DNA from: Jaenimonas drosophilae
Taxonomy: Eukaryota > Euglenozoa > Kinetoplastea > Trypanosomatida > Trypanosomatidae
Assembly: GCA_030849065.1 (NCBI GenBank)
Contig: JASAON010001621.1
Coordinates: 1-64,000 of the forward strand
DNA length: 64,000 bases
Direction: 5' to 3'
Shown here: positions 1-10,700 of the stretch, in pieces
How positions within the stretch are numbered: the stretch's first letter is position 1
How the letters are laid out: the number at the start of each line of letters is the position of its first letter
Made by a program: the position numbers and the translations under genes
Notes under the pieces: model-generated
The model's database searches: none
What the model was told of the DNA's origin: nothing
What the model saw: the letters and a program-made list of their open reading frames with translations, nothing else

Positions 1-2145
1 AATCCCGCCACCACCACCACCCAAAAGACAGCCGAATCAACCCCCCCCCCCCACGACGCGCCCCGTTCGGCGTCAAAACAACGACGCACCCGAGCGTTGT
101 TGCCAGTCTAGTCGACATTTAAGCAACTGCTGCGCAACATATGCGCCTTCGCAAGAACGCAGCGACCCCAACCACCAACTACCAACGGGCCCGACCAGCC
201 CGCCGAACAGCCCAACAAACAACCACAAAATATGGACTCGCGATGACGCCATAGAGTGTCTTGCCACACACATAACTGGAGGTTGAAGCAGGTTGACAAC
301 AATGCAAACGAAATATGGTTAGTGACTTGAGAGAGAACCCGCACTTGATGGATATCCCAGCTTAATGCAATGCGCGCTTTTCTAGGGGTTAGAAAACTAT
401 TCTGGGAACACAGAAACACCTCACAAGGTGGAACTACTCCTAATTACTTCCCAACTTAATCGCCTAAGAACACAGTGGGTCCGGGAAGATCCTTGCGGTT
501 GGGGCCCGCATCGCCATAATGCGGTCGTCCCCGCGGCCGCCCCCGGGGGGGGGGAACTCCAGGGCCAGGGGGTTGGCGCGTCGCGCGAATCGACGAAAAT
601 GCGTGGCAACCCGCAATGTTTTGCGGCGGGGGGGGGGGGGAATGCCGGAGCCCGGGAAATCATCGACCGCCGCCCCGGCGAACCTCGTGTAGTCAGAGCT
701 GGCGCAGCCAGCGCTTTAATTGGTGGGGCAACGGCAGAGCTTCTCCGCCTCTGTGCCAGGTTTTCTTTGGCCGATCCCATGTCGAGGGCGCCACCGTGGC
801 TTGCGCGTTGGGCTCGCGGGGTTCGGCGCTTTTGTGTCGGGGGGTATGGGCATGTGCCGGCCCCATCTTTGTTGCTCGACCTGTGGCATTGCTTCCGTGT
901 CCGGCGGGTTGTTGGCGGCGGGCTCTTTGGGGCGGGTGTTTGCAATCTTGTCCCCCTTCTTTCCCGGCCGCCCGCTGTGAAAGCGGCGGGGTGCCGCGCG
1001 TGTTGGCCGGCGAGGCGTCCGAACTTCCTGCGCGACGCGTGCTTCTTTTGGGGGGTTTTCTCCCTGGGGGCGTAAACTCTGGCCATCGATGGCGCGGCGG
1101 TGGCGTTTTTTCCGTTCCCGCGGCTCCTCTGCGATGCTCGCCGGGTGGTTTTTCAAGCCTGGCGCCATCCCTGCGTTTTCGGATTGGATGGCGCGTTTCA
1201 TCTGCAGAAAGGCTTGCGATTTGTCGAGGGTCCGATGGTGCCATTGGGATCTGGGGGATTCCGGTGAATGGGACCTCGCTGGAAATTGTGATTCTTCGTG
1301 AAGAAGTTGTTTTTTGGTCGACAGAAAGTACGCGCTTGACTGGTGGGCGGGTAAAGGAATGGGGATCCGGCGTGTTTTGCCCCAGGTGTTGGGTATCATG
1401 GTTCTATTTCCATTGTTCCTAACATATTCCAAAACGGCGGCGAAATTTAAGTGACGCCCGATCGCTGCATCTTGATTTGGTATGTCGCGGGGTGGTGGCT
1501 AAGTTTTCTTTTCGCGAGCTATTGCTGGTCACATTTCCATTTCCGTTGTTTCAAATCCTCTTCAAACCTCGCGTGTTGGTGGCTCCCGGTGGCCCCATCC
1601 GGATTGCGCGTATTGCGGGGTGGGGGGGGGGCGGCGGTGCTTGAATCGCATTCCTTGAAATGACGCTGTTTGGTGTGTTCGGGTGCGCCGTTTTCTTTCT
1701 TGCGCTGTTCCGGCGTCTTGGCGGCGGGGGCGGGGTGTGTGCTGGGAAATCCCCCCGCGGCGAAGCTGAAGATGGCAATTTTCTCGCAGGAATCGAAACA
1801 GCTCATATCCGTTGGGGTGCGTGGTGTTTCTCCGAATCGATTTTGCTGCTGCATCTCCAGGTACCCTTGGGAGGGGTTGTTGGGTTGTGTCGGGGTTGTT
1901 GCTGGTTGTTTTCGTGAATTGAGTATACTCAACAATTTTTCTGTTCTCTGTGAGGATGTTGTTTTCGTTATCCTTTCTTCTCTTCAAGGAAAATAGAAGC
2001 AATTATTTCTGTTTCCCTACTTGTTATGTGGAGAGAGCCAATGGTGAAACGGTGATACATATTTGCCCAAGATGCGTTTGTTTGCCACGCTCACTGTATC
2101 TTCTTCGTCTTTTTACATTTTGTTGAAAGAAGTAGACCTAGGAAA
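1..2145. promoter_or_regulatory. Gene-free G/T-rich region, probable divergent strand-switch / transcription start region
   Basis: I see no credible gene here. The left 240 bases are A/C-rich: in the first 60 bases I count 33 C against 7 G, with a run of 12 C at 41-52. From about 480 to 1940 the bias flips to G/T on the + strand, with G runs at 545-554, 628-640 and 1622-1631 (row 601-660: 29 G, 13 C). About 240-480 is a transition. Mirror-image GT-rich strands pointing away from a centre are what is known of RNA polymerase II start regions in trypanosomes, and a + strand array begins right after. Open frames exist on both strands, but they are G/P/R/A-rich by-products of composition. Bases 2080-2145 form the pyrimidine tract and acceptor AGs of the first gene. 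The promoter role is inferred. Confidence 0.55.
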
Positions 2146-2904
2146 ATGATGAATGACGCGCAGGTTACTGCGGCAAACGCAATTCCAGAAAAGAAGTCTC
2201 TTCTTGATGTCGTGCTGGAAAAGTACGAGGATGCAAAGAAAGATCCAGCGAATCTTTTCAACATCCGGGTGCTGCTTTGTGGTCACAAAAGCGAGCAGTC
2301 AATTGGTACAGCTCTTGAAGATTTGGCCAACGAATCGTGCTTGAAAGCAGATATTACCAATCCGTTTTGCACATCGAACACCAACAGTATTAGCAGCCTT
2401 GTTATTGACTACGGCGAACGGTTTGTTCAGTATGTGGAGGGATTCGAGAGGCATGTCTTCAGTTATCTTAGCGAGCTTCAGCATCTGAATGAGCGGAAAG
2501 ACTTAGTTGACAATGCCATTATACTGTTTATCGATGATGACGTCAAACAACGTGCTGCAGAGGGCTGGGTGTACATAGATAAGGTTCCACCATCTGCTTT
2601 GGGGACGACTATCTTGGAAAAGACAGACGAAGAGGTAGAGCATCTAATTCTTCAAGATTTGTCCAGTATTTTAGAACTAGCGAATCATGGAATCGATCAG
2701 CGTGGAAACAAAAGGAATATTTTTGCCGACAACGCGAAGCTCAATTTCCCAAAATTGTTCCCCCTTCAGGAACATTTGATGCTTTACATGGCAACCGATG
2801 TGTTCTTCACACTGAAGCAGTTTGAGGAACATTTTTGCAGATTTCCCGAGCTTACACGAGACTGTGAAGTTAATCATCCTGCTGAGGACCCGTTGAAGTA
2901 TTGA
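2146..2904 (+). CDS. BLUF-like (TEX47-type) small sensor-fold protein
   Basis: This 252-residue protein has two adjacent ATGs (2146 and 2149) after a T-rich tract and several AGs. Residues about 40-105 follow the plan of a BLUF or acylphosphatase-like ferredoxin fold: a strand with LLCGHKS, a helix with LEDLANES, then a strand and the YGERFVQYVEGFE segment, which matches the usual G-x-FVQxxEG motif. The remainder (about 110-252) is helical and not recognised. Metazoan TEX47 (C7orf62), a testis and sperm protein, has a similar fold without photoreceptor function, so a flagellar role is possible. The flavin-contacting Tyr and Gln of true BLUF photoreceptors are not obvious, so light sensing is not claimed. 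It is probably the first gene of the transcription unit. The gene is secure; the family is tentative. Confidence 0.7.
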   Translation: MMNDAQVTAANAIPEKKSLLDVVLEKYEDAKKDPANLFNIRVLLCGHKSEQSIGTALEDLANESCLKADITNPFCTSNTNSISSLVIDYGERFVQYVEGFERHVFSYLSELQHLNERKDLVDNAIILFIDDDVKQRAAEGWVYIDKVPPSALGTTILEKTDEEVEHLILQDLSSILELANHGIDQRGNKRNIFADNAKLNFPKLFPLQEHLMLYMATDVFFTLKQFEEHFCRFPELTRDCEVNHPAEDPLKY

Positions 2905-3069
2905 CTCATATCTCGCCTCAATTTTATGTATACTGCAAATGTTGTCGCTGATAATACTGGTTAGCTTTGGCATCGAAGATGAAGCCATACGATAGTCGCT
3001 GTACTGTTTTCAAATTCCGATCATCTCTTCCTTCTTTTCTTTGTATAGCTTCTTTTCTTAGAACTATTC

Positions 3070-3648
3070 ATGGCACCAAAAAAGAATGTTCAAAAGTCGA
3101 AGCTCCACAACCCCCTTGTCAATGAACAACATATTCAACGCTTTTTGATGACATTAGTGAAGGACTCAGAGGTTGTTGGAACTGTTATTATAGAGTTATG
3201 TCCGACAGATGCACCAAAAACATGTGAAATATTTTCTCAAAACTGCTCAGGAACTGGTGACCGAAAAAAAAGCACCTACAAAAACTGCCCCCTCAAGCGT
3301 CTGACCAAGGAAGGGCTTCAAACAGGTGAGATAGTTCCTCCAACAAAACCTATCAATGTTGCAGATTTGGATGCAGAAATCGGTCGCATGCAGCATGTCC
3401 AAGGCGTTCTTTCTCTTTGTCGGTCCGGAGCAACATTTGATGGATCTCAGTTCTTCATTTGCCTTACAGATGATGATACTGAATTGGAGCATCTGAATAG
3501 GAAGCACGTTGCGTTTGGCAAAATTGTCGAGGGGCTGGACGTTATTATGAGCATTAGGGAAAAGCTTCTTCCATTTGCTGGTATCAACGGAGTACTTTCA
3601 TCGTGCCCATTTTCAGTTGCAGAGATAGCTCCAATGAATGATGTGTAA
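3070..3648 (+). CDS. Divergent cyclophilin-type peptidyl-prolyl isomerase
   Basis: This 192-residue protein spans a single cyclophilin domain. GSQFFICL (about 125-132) is the family core motif, and LNRKHVAFGKIVEGLDVI (about 143-160) matches the C-terminal LDGKHVVFG segment. In the segment YKNCPLKR the final Arg falls where human CypA has the catalytic Arg55. The Gln63 region is altered (LQTGE instead of CQGGD), and the drug-contact Trp121 position is His, as in several non-CypA cyclophilins. The N-terminus is basic and carries no signal peptide. Isomerase activity is therefore plausible but not assured. The start follows a clear acceptor (TCTTTTCTTAG at about 3051-3061) by only 8 bases. A PPIL6-like specialised cyclophilin is an alternative description. 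Confidence 0.85.
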   Translation: MAPKKNVQKSKLHNPLVNEQHIQRFLMTLVKDSEVVGTVIIELCPTDAPKTCEIFSQNCSGTGDRKKSTYKNCPLKRLTKEGLQTGEIVPPTKPINVADLDAEIGRMQHVQGVLSLCRSGATFDGSQFFICLTDDDTELEHLNRKHVAFGKIVEGLDVIMSIREKLLPFAGINGVLSSCPFSVAEIAPMNDV

Positions 3649-3804
3649 TAAAGAGAGCCGCTGAGGTTTTTTTCCCCTTCCTTGCATCATTTGGCTGATA
3701 TTACAGAAGGCAAGCAGGTTGTGTCCTATTTGCATTCGCTCAAAAGCTCCCCTTCTTCGTCTATTTGCCTCAAGTTTTTTTTTCTACCACGCCAGTGTCA
3801 TGCG

Positions 3805-4359
3805 ATGCAGGTGAGCGAAAGTTGTGGCTCTGGGCTGTCGCGTGAAATTATACGATTGGTAGTGGAGCGGAGCGAGAAATGTGAGAGACTTAGATCACTT
3901 GAAGCCCAAGGAATGCTCCTGGGGGCTCATCTTACTGAACGATTGATGTTTCGTGAGCCACTTTTCGGAGGCTCTCCGAAGGAAATTGCTGAGTACGTGG
4001 GCTGCAACCTGTGGAAAGCACTGTTTGGAAAGACTATTGATTCCCTTGATGATAGCAGCAACCTGTATTCTCTGAAAGACAGGCGACTACGGTGGCTTCA
4101 AGGATTCCAGATTCCGCTCTCCGGAGATCGTAATGCTGTTTGCTGCTATCCTGATTCACATGGATTGGGGGACGGAAAATCTGTGGATACTGCAGCTGAT
4201 GAGATAATGCACCAAGATGTTCTTGCATATCTGATTGGAATTGTGAACGGGTCGGTTCGCGCTCTTCTACCGGACGGAAATCTGGCGGTTAGTGGTTGCT
4301 TTCAGAGGGATGGGCTAACCAAAATAATTCTGGATTTCCGACCACAATGCGCTTCATAG
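3805..4359 (+). CDS. TRAPPC6: TRAPP complex subunit 6 (Trs33/BET3 family)
   Basis: The 184-residue product fits the TRAPPC6/Trs33 subunit of the TRAPP tethering complexes, which act as Rab-GEFs on ER-Golgi and Golgi vesicles. The pattern is LGAHLTERLMF (about 38-48), KEIAEYVGCNLWKALFGKTIDSL (about 58-80; the LW..(V/L)F.K.(I/M)DSL core is diagnostic), a Y-x-L-x-D strand, and a C-terminal segment QDVLAYLIGIVNGSVRALL corresponding to the family's F..G..RG.L. The length agrees with family members (about 160-185). The frame is open upstream to 3682, but that part lacks an ATG and holds the T9 tract and acceptor (GCCAG at about 3791-3795), so ATG 3805 is chosen. Downstream is a small unrelated gene. 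Confidence 0.82.
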   Translation: MQVSESCGSGLSREIIRLVVERSEKCERLRSLEAQGMLLGAHLTERLMFREPLFGGSPKEIAEYVGCNLWKALFGKTIDSLDDSSNLYSLKDRRLRWLQGFQIPLSGDRNAVCCYPDSHGLGDGKSVDTAADEIMHQDVLAYLIGIVNGSVRALLPDGNLAVSGCFQRDGLTKIILDFRPQCAS

Positions 4360-4493
4360 CACCAGTTCATTGTCCGTCACTGACATCCGTACTTTGAGAA
4401 TCATATTTTTGCACGCTTCCCATTTTCCATGGTGTTGAGCAATAATTTTTTTCCTCCTTTCGAATTTACATTTTTTTCTTGGTTAGGGTTCAA

Positions 4494-4766
4494 ATGCTCC
4501 GATTCACCAAGGCAGCGGTTGTTTCGGGTAGGGCTTCGATTCGCGCTCAGTACCGCAATGCATCACTGCAGTCCGAAAAACCATGTGCCACACTATCCGA
4601 TAAAATAGTCCGAGGTCCCATGAAAACGACCTACTTTCGGCATCCTAGTTACGTCATGGCAAGGGAGAAGATGCTGCACACCATTTGGGTGGACGCAGGG
4701 GTCTTTTCGACCTGTTCAGTCTTTCTTATTCCCTTTTTCTCAATCGGATATTTTTTCAAGGCGTAG
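4494..4766 (+). CDS. Small mitochondrial-type single-pass membrane protein, unknown
   Basis: A 90-residue protein that I do not recognise. The first 25 residues are basic, hydroxylated and free of acidic residues (MLRFTKAAV..., several Arg), as in a mitochondrial presequence. Residues about 68-87 (GVFSTCSVFLIPFFSIGYFF) form one membrane span close to the C-terminus. The ATG lies 8 bases after the AG of a strong acceptor (T-rich tract 4446-4480, TTAG at 4483-4486). Size and layout resemble the small accessory subunits of kinetoplastid respiratory complexes or ATP synthase, but no specific subunit can be named. The reality of the gene rests on acceptor placement, complete length and presequence-plus-span architecture. 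Confidence 0.65.
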   Translation: MLRFTKAAVVSGRASIRAQYRNASLQSEKPCATLSDKIVRGPMKTTYFRHPSYVMAREKMLHTIWVDAGVFSTCSVFLIPFFSIGYFFKA

Positions 4767-4879
4767 CCATTGCCAACAGGATTGATTGCCACTGTAGTGG
4801 ACTACCGTAGTAGCAAGTTACCGATGCAGATGCCTCATTGAAAATGGAATGCGAAACGCTGGCGATGAAGATATACAAT

Positions 4880-4915
4880 CCTCTTTTCCCCCACATCTTT
4901 TTCTTTTCGCGAAAG
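4880..4915 (+). promoter_or_regulatory. Trans-splice acceptor of the IF-2 gene
   Basis: A near-continuous pyrimidine tract (4881-4909) is followed by the first AG at 4914-4915, two bases before the ATG at 4918. This sets the translation start and rules out the longer open frame from 4849, which would encode the tract itself. Confidence 0.6.
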
Positions 4916-4917
4916 GC

Positions 4918-7524
4918 ATGCGTAGGTGGCAGGGCTGCAGGTTTTCAAATGAGCGCGTTCGTCGTATTTCGGTGGGATTGTCGAAGCGGCACACAGCTCT
5001 TTTCTTACTTCCATCATTAATGGATGCGGCCTCTTTTACAAGAATAGTTCACAACGGTGCAGAGCGGTTGCTTCCACTAATGCTATCTCATCTGAAGTTA
5101 CAATCACCACAACTGCTCTCAAAGGCGATGAACGAGGAGCTACGCGAACAGGCGTCGTTTTTGTGCGCACCACTGCGTACTCTGTCAGCAAAGGAGGTTG
5201 AGAGCACCGTATTTGAAAAGTTTGGCCTTCACGATCAAAGGCTTGTGACGTGCTTGGTGCCATATCAGCTTGCCGTAAATATTATCCTCTCAAAACTACC
5301 TGCCGAAGTTAGGAGAAAGTGCATTGAGGAGCTAAAGATTGAGGAGGAGGCCATAAAATTGGCTTCTCGCCCTCAGGGCACCAATCGTTGGATTCAATGG
5401 GTCGAGACCGATGTGTATGTCTCAACTGGAACCGCCTACTACAGGAGAATGTTTGGTTCTCGTGCGCGGCGGCGCATTCCAGTGATAGCGATGACAGGTC
5501 ACACTCAACACGGTAAGACAGCACTGCTGGATGCCCTTCAGTCCTCTGACATTGCAAAGTCCGAGCCTCACGGCATCACACAGGTGATTCGGTCATGCAC
5601 CGTGTTTCGACGTGAAGCCACTATAGGAACAACTTTTATTGATACCCCTGGACATCAGCTCTTCGTGGAGAGTAGATTCCATGCACAATATATAGCAGAC
5701 GCAATTGTTCTTGTTATTTCACTCGTGGAAGGAGTTCAAAGTCAGACCCACGAAGCGATCATTGTTGCGCTAAACCTTGATAAACCAATTGTTGTTGTTA
5801 TTACTAAGGGCGATCTTCTCACTGATAGTTTCCATTGCGAGATGGCACTCCAGCGGCTATTGTCAGAACTCAACTCCATTGGACTGGAAGTGTTCCTTGC
5901 CAATTCTGTTCAAGGGGACATAGAGCTCCCAGAGTACAATGCGCTCGGGGTTGCGGAAAAGTCTGCATTCTTCTTACCAATGAAACAGCTTAACCCAAGT
6001 TTCAGAGGAAGTGGTAGAAAGCCGGTATTGAATCTTCGAAGGCGGTGTGTTGGCGTGAGCGTCTCACCTACTACTGGCCAGGGCCTGAATGTTGTGTGGA
6101 GAGTCCTCGACGATTGCGGTGCGGCTGCACCAGTCATGTGCTACAGTGTCTCACCAAAATGCAATGAGCAAAACTGCTCGGTGCAAGCCGTGATTGTGGA
6201 GTCGTCGAAACATCTCTTTGATGAAGAAGGGTTCCGCCACAATGTCCTACGGCAACGAGTGCAGAAGCGATTGGACCGTTCAGCTACACAGAAAGAAGTG
6301 CGACACAGAGGCAAAGGGTTTCGTGCAAATTTGAATTCGCTTTTCAACACCCAGTGGCGTTTGGCAACGCAGAAGAACCGAACAAGCTCATCCACCCTCG
6401 TAATTACAGCGATAGTAAAGGAAGGAACTCTCAGAAAAGGTACGAACTTTGTCGCTGATCAGGCGGAAGGGAAGGTAGATTTCATGATGGACTACTGGGG
6501 AAACCCCATAGAGGCAGCAACCCCAGGAATGGCTGTCACTATCGTGGATTCTCACAGCATGAGCGGATGCCCCGGAACGGGAACACACCTCCTCTCAACT
6601 GTAGACAGTGATACTCGCTTTCGTGTTCAGAGCTACCGTCAACTCCTCCAGTGGTACGTGGAATGCTTTACATCCAAACTGCATTATCTTCGGCCTCGTG
6701 GGATGGACGTATCATTTGCTCATTTGGGTGACTATGGCCAACTTCAACGAACAGATTCATTGGAGCACCAACTTCTATTTCCACCGGAGGAAAATCACGA
6801 CAATGGTGACCTGTTGTCCTGTTCAAGTGTCGGATCATTTATTCAGGCGCGCAACAGAGAAGAATCCATAAAAGCGAACTTGCTCTTGACCTCGAGTAAT
6901 CCAACAACCAGTGATACGGCCAGCACTACTAGGCAACCACTACCCCCCGACGTGTCGGTTGAAGTTGTTGAGTTGACTTGGACATCATTTAGGCAAGTTG
7001 AGAGTGCCCTCACACTGGAGCAGCAGAGGCAGCTGATGTCAGAATGCATTCAGATCGGGGTGCTTCTTAAGGTAGATTCATGGCACAGCGCGCGCATGCT
7101 GTCACGTGAACTGTCTCGGTTGGGAACAACCAAAATTGTCTTTCAAGTGTTGGCAGTTCGGTTTGGCGAGCTTCAAATGGAAGACGTATTGTTCTTTGGC
7201 CAGGCCGTCAAGATCGTGGTTTGCTTTCGTACACCAAAAGCTGGTTCTCAGCAACTCCACCAGTTTCTTGAAACATTCGACCTCTGGACTCTGGAAACGG
7301 ACAGTATATTCGATGTAGTAACCTATATGAAGTGGTGCGCCGTGGCTATGCACAAGGAAGTGCTGGCGTGTGCGGAGGAACGTCGCCGTCCACCAAACTA
7401 CATGGATGTGCCCCCTCGGGCGAATACGAATCCAGAGGAGGGGAAGTCTCCACGGAGAAACGAGAACGCAAAATTGTTTCCGTCACCCAGATTGCTCATT
7501 TACCGGAACTCAATTCCAACCTAA
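4918..7524 (+). CDS. Mitochondrial translation initiation factor IF-2
   Basis: The 868-residue GTPase should deliver initiator tRNA to the mitochondrial ribosome. G-domain motifs are in order: G1 GHTQHGKT (194-201, bacterial GHVDHGKT), a G2 region around HGITQVIR, G3 DTPGH (242-246) and G4 TKGD (298-301, for NKxD). The N-terminus after the chosen ATG is Arg-rich and amphipathic (MRRWQGCRF...), a good mitochondrial presequence. The C-terminal half has beta-barrel-like segments (VITAIVKEGTLRKG, typical of IF-2 domain II) and a later domain resembling the IF-2 C-terminal region. It is longer than human mtIF2 (727) because of an N-terminal extension and linkers. A later ATG at 5021 would remove the presequence. 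Confidence 0.87.
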   Translation: MRRWQGCRFSNERVRRISVGLSKRHTALFLLPSLMDAASFTRIVHNGAERLLPLMLSHLKLQSPQLLSKAMNEELREQASFLCAPLRTLSAKEVESTVFEKFGLHDQRLVTCLVPYQLAVNIILSKLPAEVRRKCIEELKIEEEAIKLASRPQGTNRWIQWVETDVYVSTGTAYYRRMFGSRARRRIPVIAMTGHTQHGKTALLDALQSSDIAKSEPHGITQVIRSCTVFRREATIGTTFIDTPGHQLFVESRFHAQYIADAIVLVISLVEGVQSQTHEAIIVALNLDKPIVVVITKGDLLTDSFHCEMALQRLLSELNSIGLEVFLANSVQGDIELPEYNALGVAEKSAFFLPMKQLNPSFRGSGRKPVLNLRRRCVGVSVSPTTGQGLNVVWRVLDDCGAAAPVMCYSVSPKCNEQNCSVQAVIVESSKHLFDEEGFRHNVLRQRVQKRLDRSATQKEVRHRGKGFRANLNSLFNTQWRLATQKNRTSSSTLVITAIVKEGTLRKGTNFVADQAEGKVDFMMDYWGNPIEAATPGMAVTIVDSHSMSGCPGTGTHLLSTVDSDTRFRVQSYRQLLQWYVECFTSKLHYLRPRGMDVSFAHLGDYGQLQRTDSLEHQLLFPPEENHDNGDLLSCSSVGSFIQARNREESIKANLLLTSSNPTTSDTASTTRQPLPPDVSVEVVELTWTSFRQVESALTLEQQRQLMSECIQIGVLLKVDSWHSARMLSRELSRLGTTKIVFQVLAVRFGELQMEDVLFFGQAVKIVVCFRTPKAGSQQLHQFLETFDLWTLETDSIFDVVTYMKWCAVAMHKEVLACAEERRRPPNYMDVPPRANTNPEEGKSPRRNENAKLFPSPRLLIYRNSIPT

Positions 7525-7710
7525 GGATGGTGATTTTCCTGCTCTTCCACATACTCCTCCTTGACACAATCAGGCATTTGAAGTCTACACTCTCTCATCA
7601 GGATGACGTCGCGTGATTTCTTCAATTTCTATTGTATTTGCGCAATTCTTCTTCACTTTTCGATTGGTGCAGCTGAAACAATTCTGGATCAGCTAGTTAG
7701 GTTTCTATAC

Positions 7711-10700
7711 ATGTCAGTGAAAATACAGCAGCTTGTTGATGCTGTGAAGCACCTAGCTGATTTGCATGCAAAGCCTCTTCTCGCTCTGAAGGCCTACGAT
7801 TCCATTCTTTGCGACAGCGTTGATCCGAAGTATTTTTACGACTACATTCTTCACTGCAATGCATTTGCGTTGGGCGAACTCTCACGCAAACCGTTGGATG
7901 CGAATTTGGCACGAGACTACTTTCGTCTCGCGCTGGAGCAGTTTGCTGCGAGGGGTGTGCAGTGGCGCGAGGATGAGGTGGAGAATTTTCTTGAGGTAGA
8001 TCAGTGCGCTCCAGGCCAAGGCCACGAAGCAGGACCATCCGAAGGGTTAGGGCAGTTTGTAGAGTCCGATGTAGAGGATGATTTAGAGACATGCCCATGC
8101 CCACTAAGCATTCCTGACGGAATGGATGACGCATCTCTAGCTCTCTTGTCACTCACCCTGAGTAATTGGGCATGCTTGGAGTTTTGCGCAAGAAACGCAA
8201 AGAAGGCCTACGCGCTATTTGAGCTCAGCTCTGTGGCAGCAGCTGCCACCCTAGAACCAGCGAGCCCGTTTGGTTACAGAATGGAGGTGGCGAAGGTTAT
8301 TAACCGCGGTGTATGCCAGATTATGTACTGCAATTTTCCCGAAGCAGAGGAGATTCTTGATGCAACAATCCCCCCACTGCTAGAGCAACGCGCCGCACTG
8401 AGAGCTGCAGTTACGATTGCTGAAAATGCCACAGCAAGTGGTTCTGGCGAAGCCGACAGAGATGAGTCAGCTATTCAGGATGTAATCGATCCGGTACCTG
8501 AAGGACAAGAAGACAAGCTTCTGCTTGACGTTTCGTGTCTGTGTGGATTGTCCTACTACGCACTAGGTGTAGCCCAGGAGTATGGAGCGTGTGAGGGAGC
8601 GATTGGAACTTACGAAACGGCTCTTGAGTACCTAACTAGCGTTCTTGCCCCAAGAGAGGGAACCCCAGCTACTGAAGGGGAGGAAAGCCCCGGAAATGGC
8701 GTGAAGGTTGCAACTCCCGTCATCGATAGTACGGAAGAGTGTGCAGCTTCCCCCAGCAGTCCGGGTGAAGAAGTAGTACCAGTTGCCGCTGAAGCGGCAT
8801 CGCAGGAAGAGCCAAGTAAAGAATTGGTATGTGCGGACAAACAGGCAACTCCGGTTTCTGAGGATCCTCGAATTGAGCAGGCTGCAGGTGCTCCAGAGGG
8901 GGCTGAGCACAGCAGCGGCGCTCCTGATTGCCAAGTAGATGCTGTTGTTGCCGAAATAGGTGATCACAACAGTAGTGGCACACCTGAAATTCAGCAAGAC
9001 ATTCCCGATACCATCGAAGATGGACAAAATGACATTCTCCAGATCATCTCCACTACTCGTGACATTTTGCTTTCCTATGTGTCAGCGGCTAAAGAAAAGG
9101 CGGCCGCTGCGTGGGCGGAGGAAGCAGCGAAACGTGATGCGATGCGGAAGTTTCGGAGGCGCGCGTCGACAAAAAAGGGAAGCAAAAAGCGCCAATCAAT
9201 TCTCCCAGAATCTATGGGTATCGACGTTCCCGCCATCAAAGCCCCCTTGCGAACTTACATTCGACGCGAAGGTCTGACAACCATTTCTGCGCCAGTCCTC
9301 AGTTTGGAGCACGCGCTTCATTATCTTCACCCTGTAAATGAAGCTCTCGCGGAGGAGGGCATCGTTGAAAAGCCGTTTGTTTCACCCTTCGCAGGTACCC
9401 GGGCGGAGAGCGGGAGTTGTTGCGTTGCTGCAGTTCTGCTATGCACCCAGACACCGCTGCAGCTGGCCGTGGAAGTTAGGCAGGCGGAGAAGCACCCCCT
9501 TCCGCCCAATTCGGTGTGGGGACCAAGAAGGGTGATTCCAACCTATTTGATGCCTGAGAAGGATTTCTTGGAAAAGGAGCTGATTGCTGCGGGGAACGCG
9601 GAGAAGAAGCCACCGCCTGTACTTAAGTCGTTGATGCCGCGGCCTATGCCTCAATCATCCGTATCAGCAGCCCAGAAAGGTGTGAACACAGCGATGAAGC
9701 TGCTGAGTCAACGCCTGCAGGTATTGCTCAAAGCTGAAAAACAGTATGAGGATAGGTGGACTGCATCTGAGCGTATTTTCAGCGCACTCACATCCTACTA
9801 TGTTCCCCAGGAGATGATGAAGCTGAAAGAAACGTTGCTCGAAAAGAAGCGAATAAAGAATTTTCGAGAGAATCGAAGCGCTCGTATTCTGGTTAGGTTT
9901 TTCCGCCGCGTCCTCGAGGAGAAACCACGGGAGTTTGGATTTCTGTGTAAAGACCAGCGTCGGGCCCTTCAGGAGGGCAATGCAGCGACTACACTCCAGA
10001 AGTACGCACGACGGTGGCTCGCCATTCAACACCGTCATCGACTAGAATGCAAGCGCCGAGAGACAATCCAGAAAATATGCGTGGTTCAGAGCCTTTTCCG
10101 ACGCCAGGTGGCTCAAGCATACTGTGAAAAGTTGCGACGCGAGAAGCAACAGGCGGAAGAGGAGAAAGAACGCATGCTGGCGCAACACTACGCAGCTACC
10201 CAGATCCAAAAAGTGTATCGTGGCCATCGAACCCGCCTACTGTTGTGGTACTACAGCGGAGACACTCGAAAGGCAATGCTCCACCATCTGCATGATTCAA
10301 GACATTACTACGCCTCGCAGATTCAAAAGCGAGTTCGAGGAATGCTGTGCCGACGACGTTATGGAAGAGCTGTATACTTTAAGCGTTGCTATGGCCGAAA
10401 CGTGTACAGGGCACAGTTGCTGGAGTGCAGCAGCATTACGATTCAGCGCTTTTATCGAGGATACCGCGCTCGTCGGCGATACCGCAGCGTTATTCTCAAT
10501 CGAATGAAGCAAATTGAAGAGAACATTGAAGCACAGTTGAAGCTAGAGGAAGACGCACGCGCCGAGCTTGAGGCGCGCGTTGAGTTTCAGGCAGCTGCGA
10601 GGATTCAAAGTACAATGCGCATCAAGGATGCTACACGACACGCAGAGGAGCTTCGGGCGGCTAGAGAGAGAGCTATTTCTTCACGAAAAGGTGAAGTTTA

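Noticed and set aside
421..1432. Overlapping open frames of 183-268 codons on both strands in the left region
   Set aside because: They arise from GC-rich, stop-poor sequence, overlap on both strands, have Gly/Arg/Pro/Ala-rich composition without domains, and lack acceptor tracts before their starts.
3070..3648. Cyclophilin as a catalytically dead protein
   Set aside because: Although the Gln63 and Trp121 positions differ from CypA, the Arg55 position and the GSQFF core are kept, so inactivity is not supported.
4849..4917. N-terminal extension of the IF-2 reading frame from an ATG at 4849
   Set aside because: This part contains the pyrimidine tract and acceptor; starting at 4918 gives a good mitochondrial presequence.
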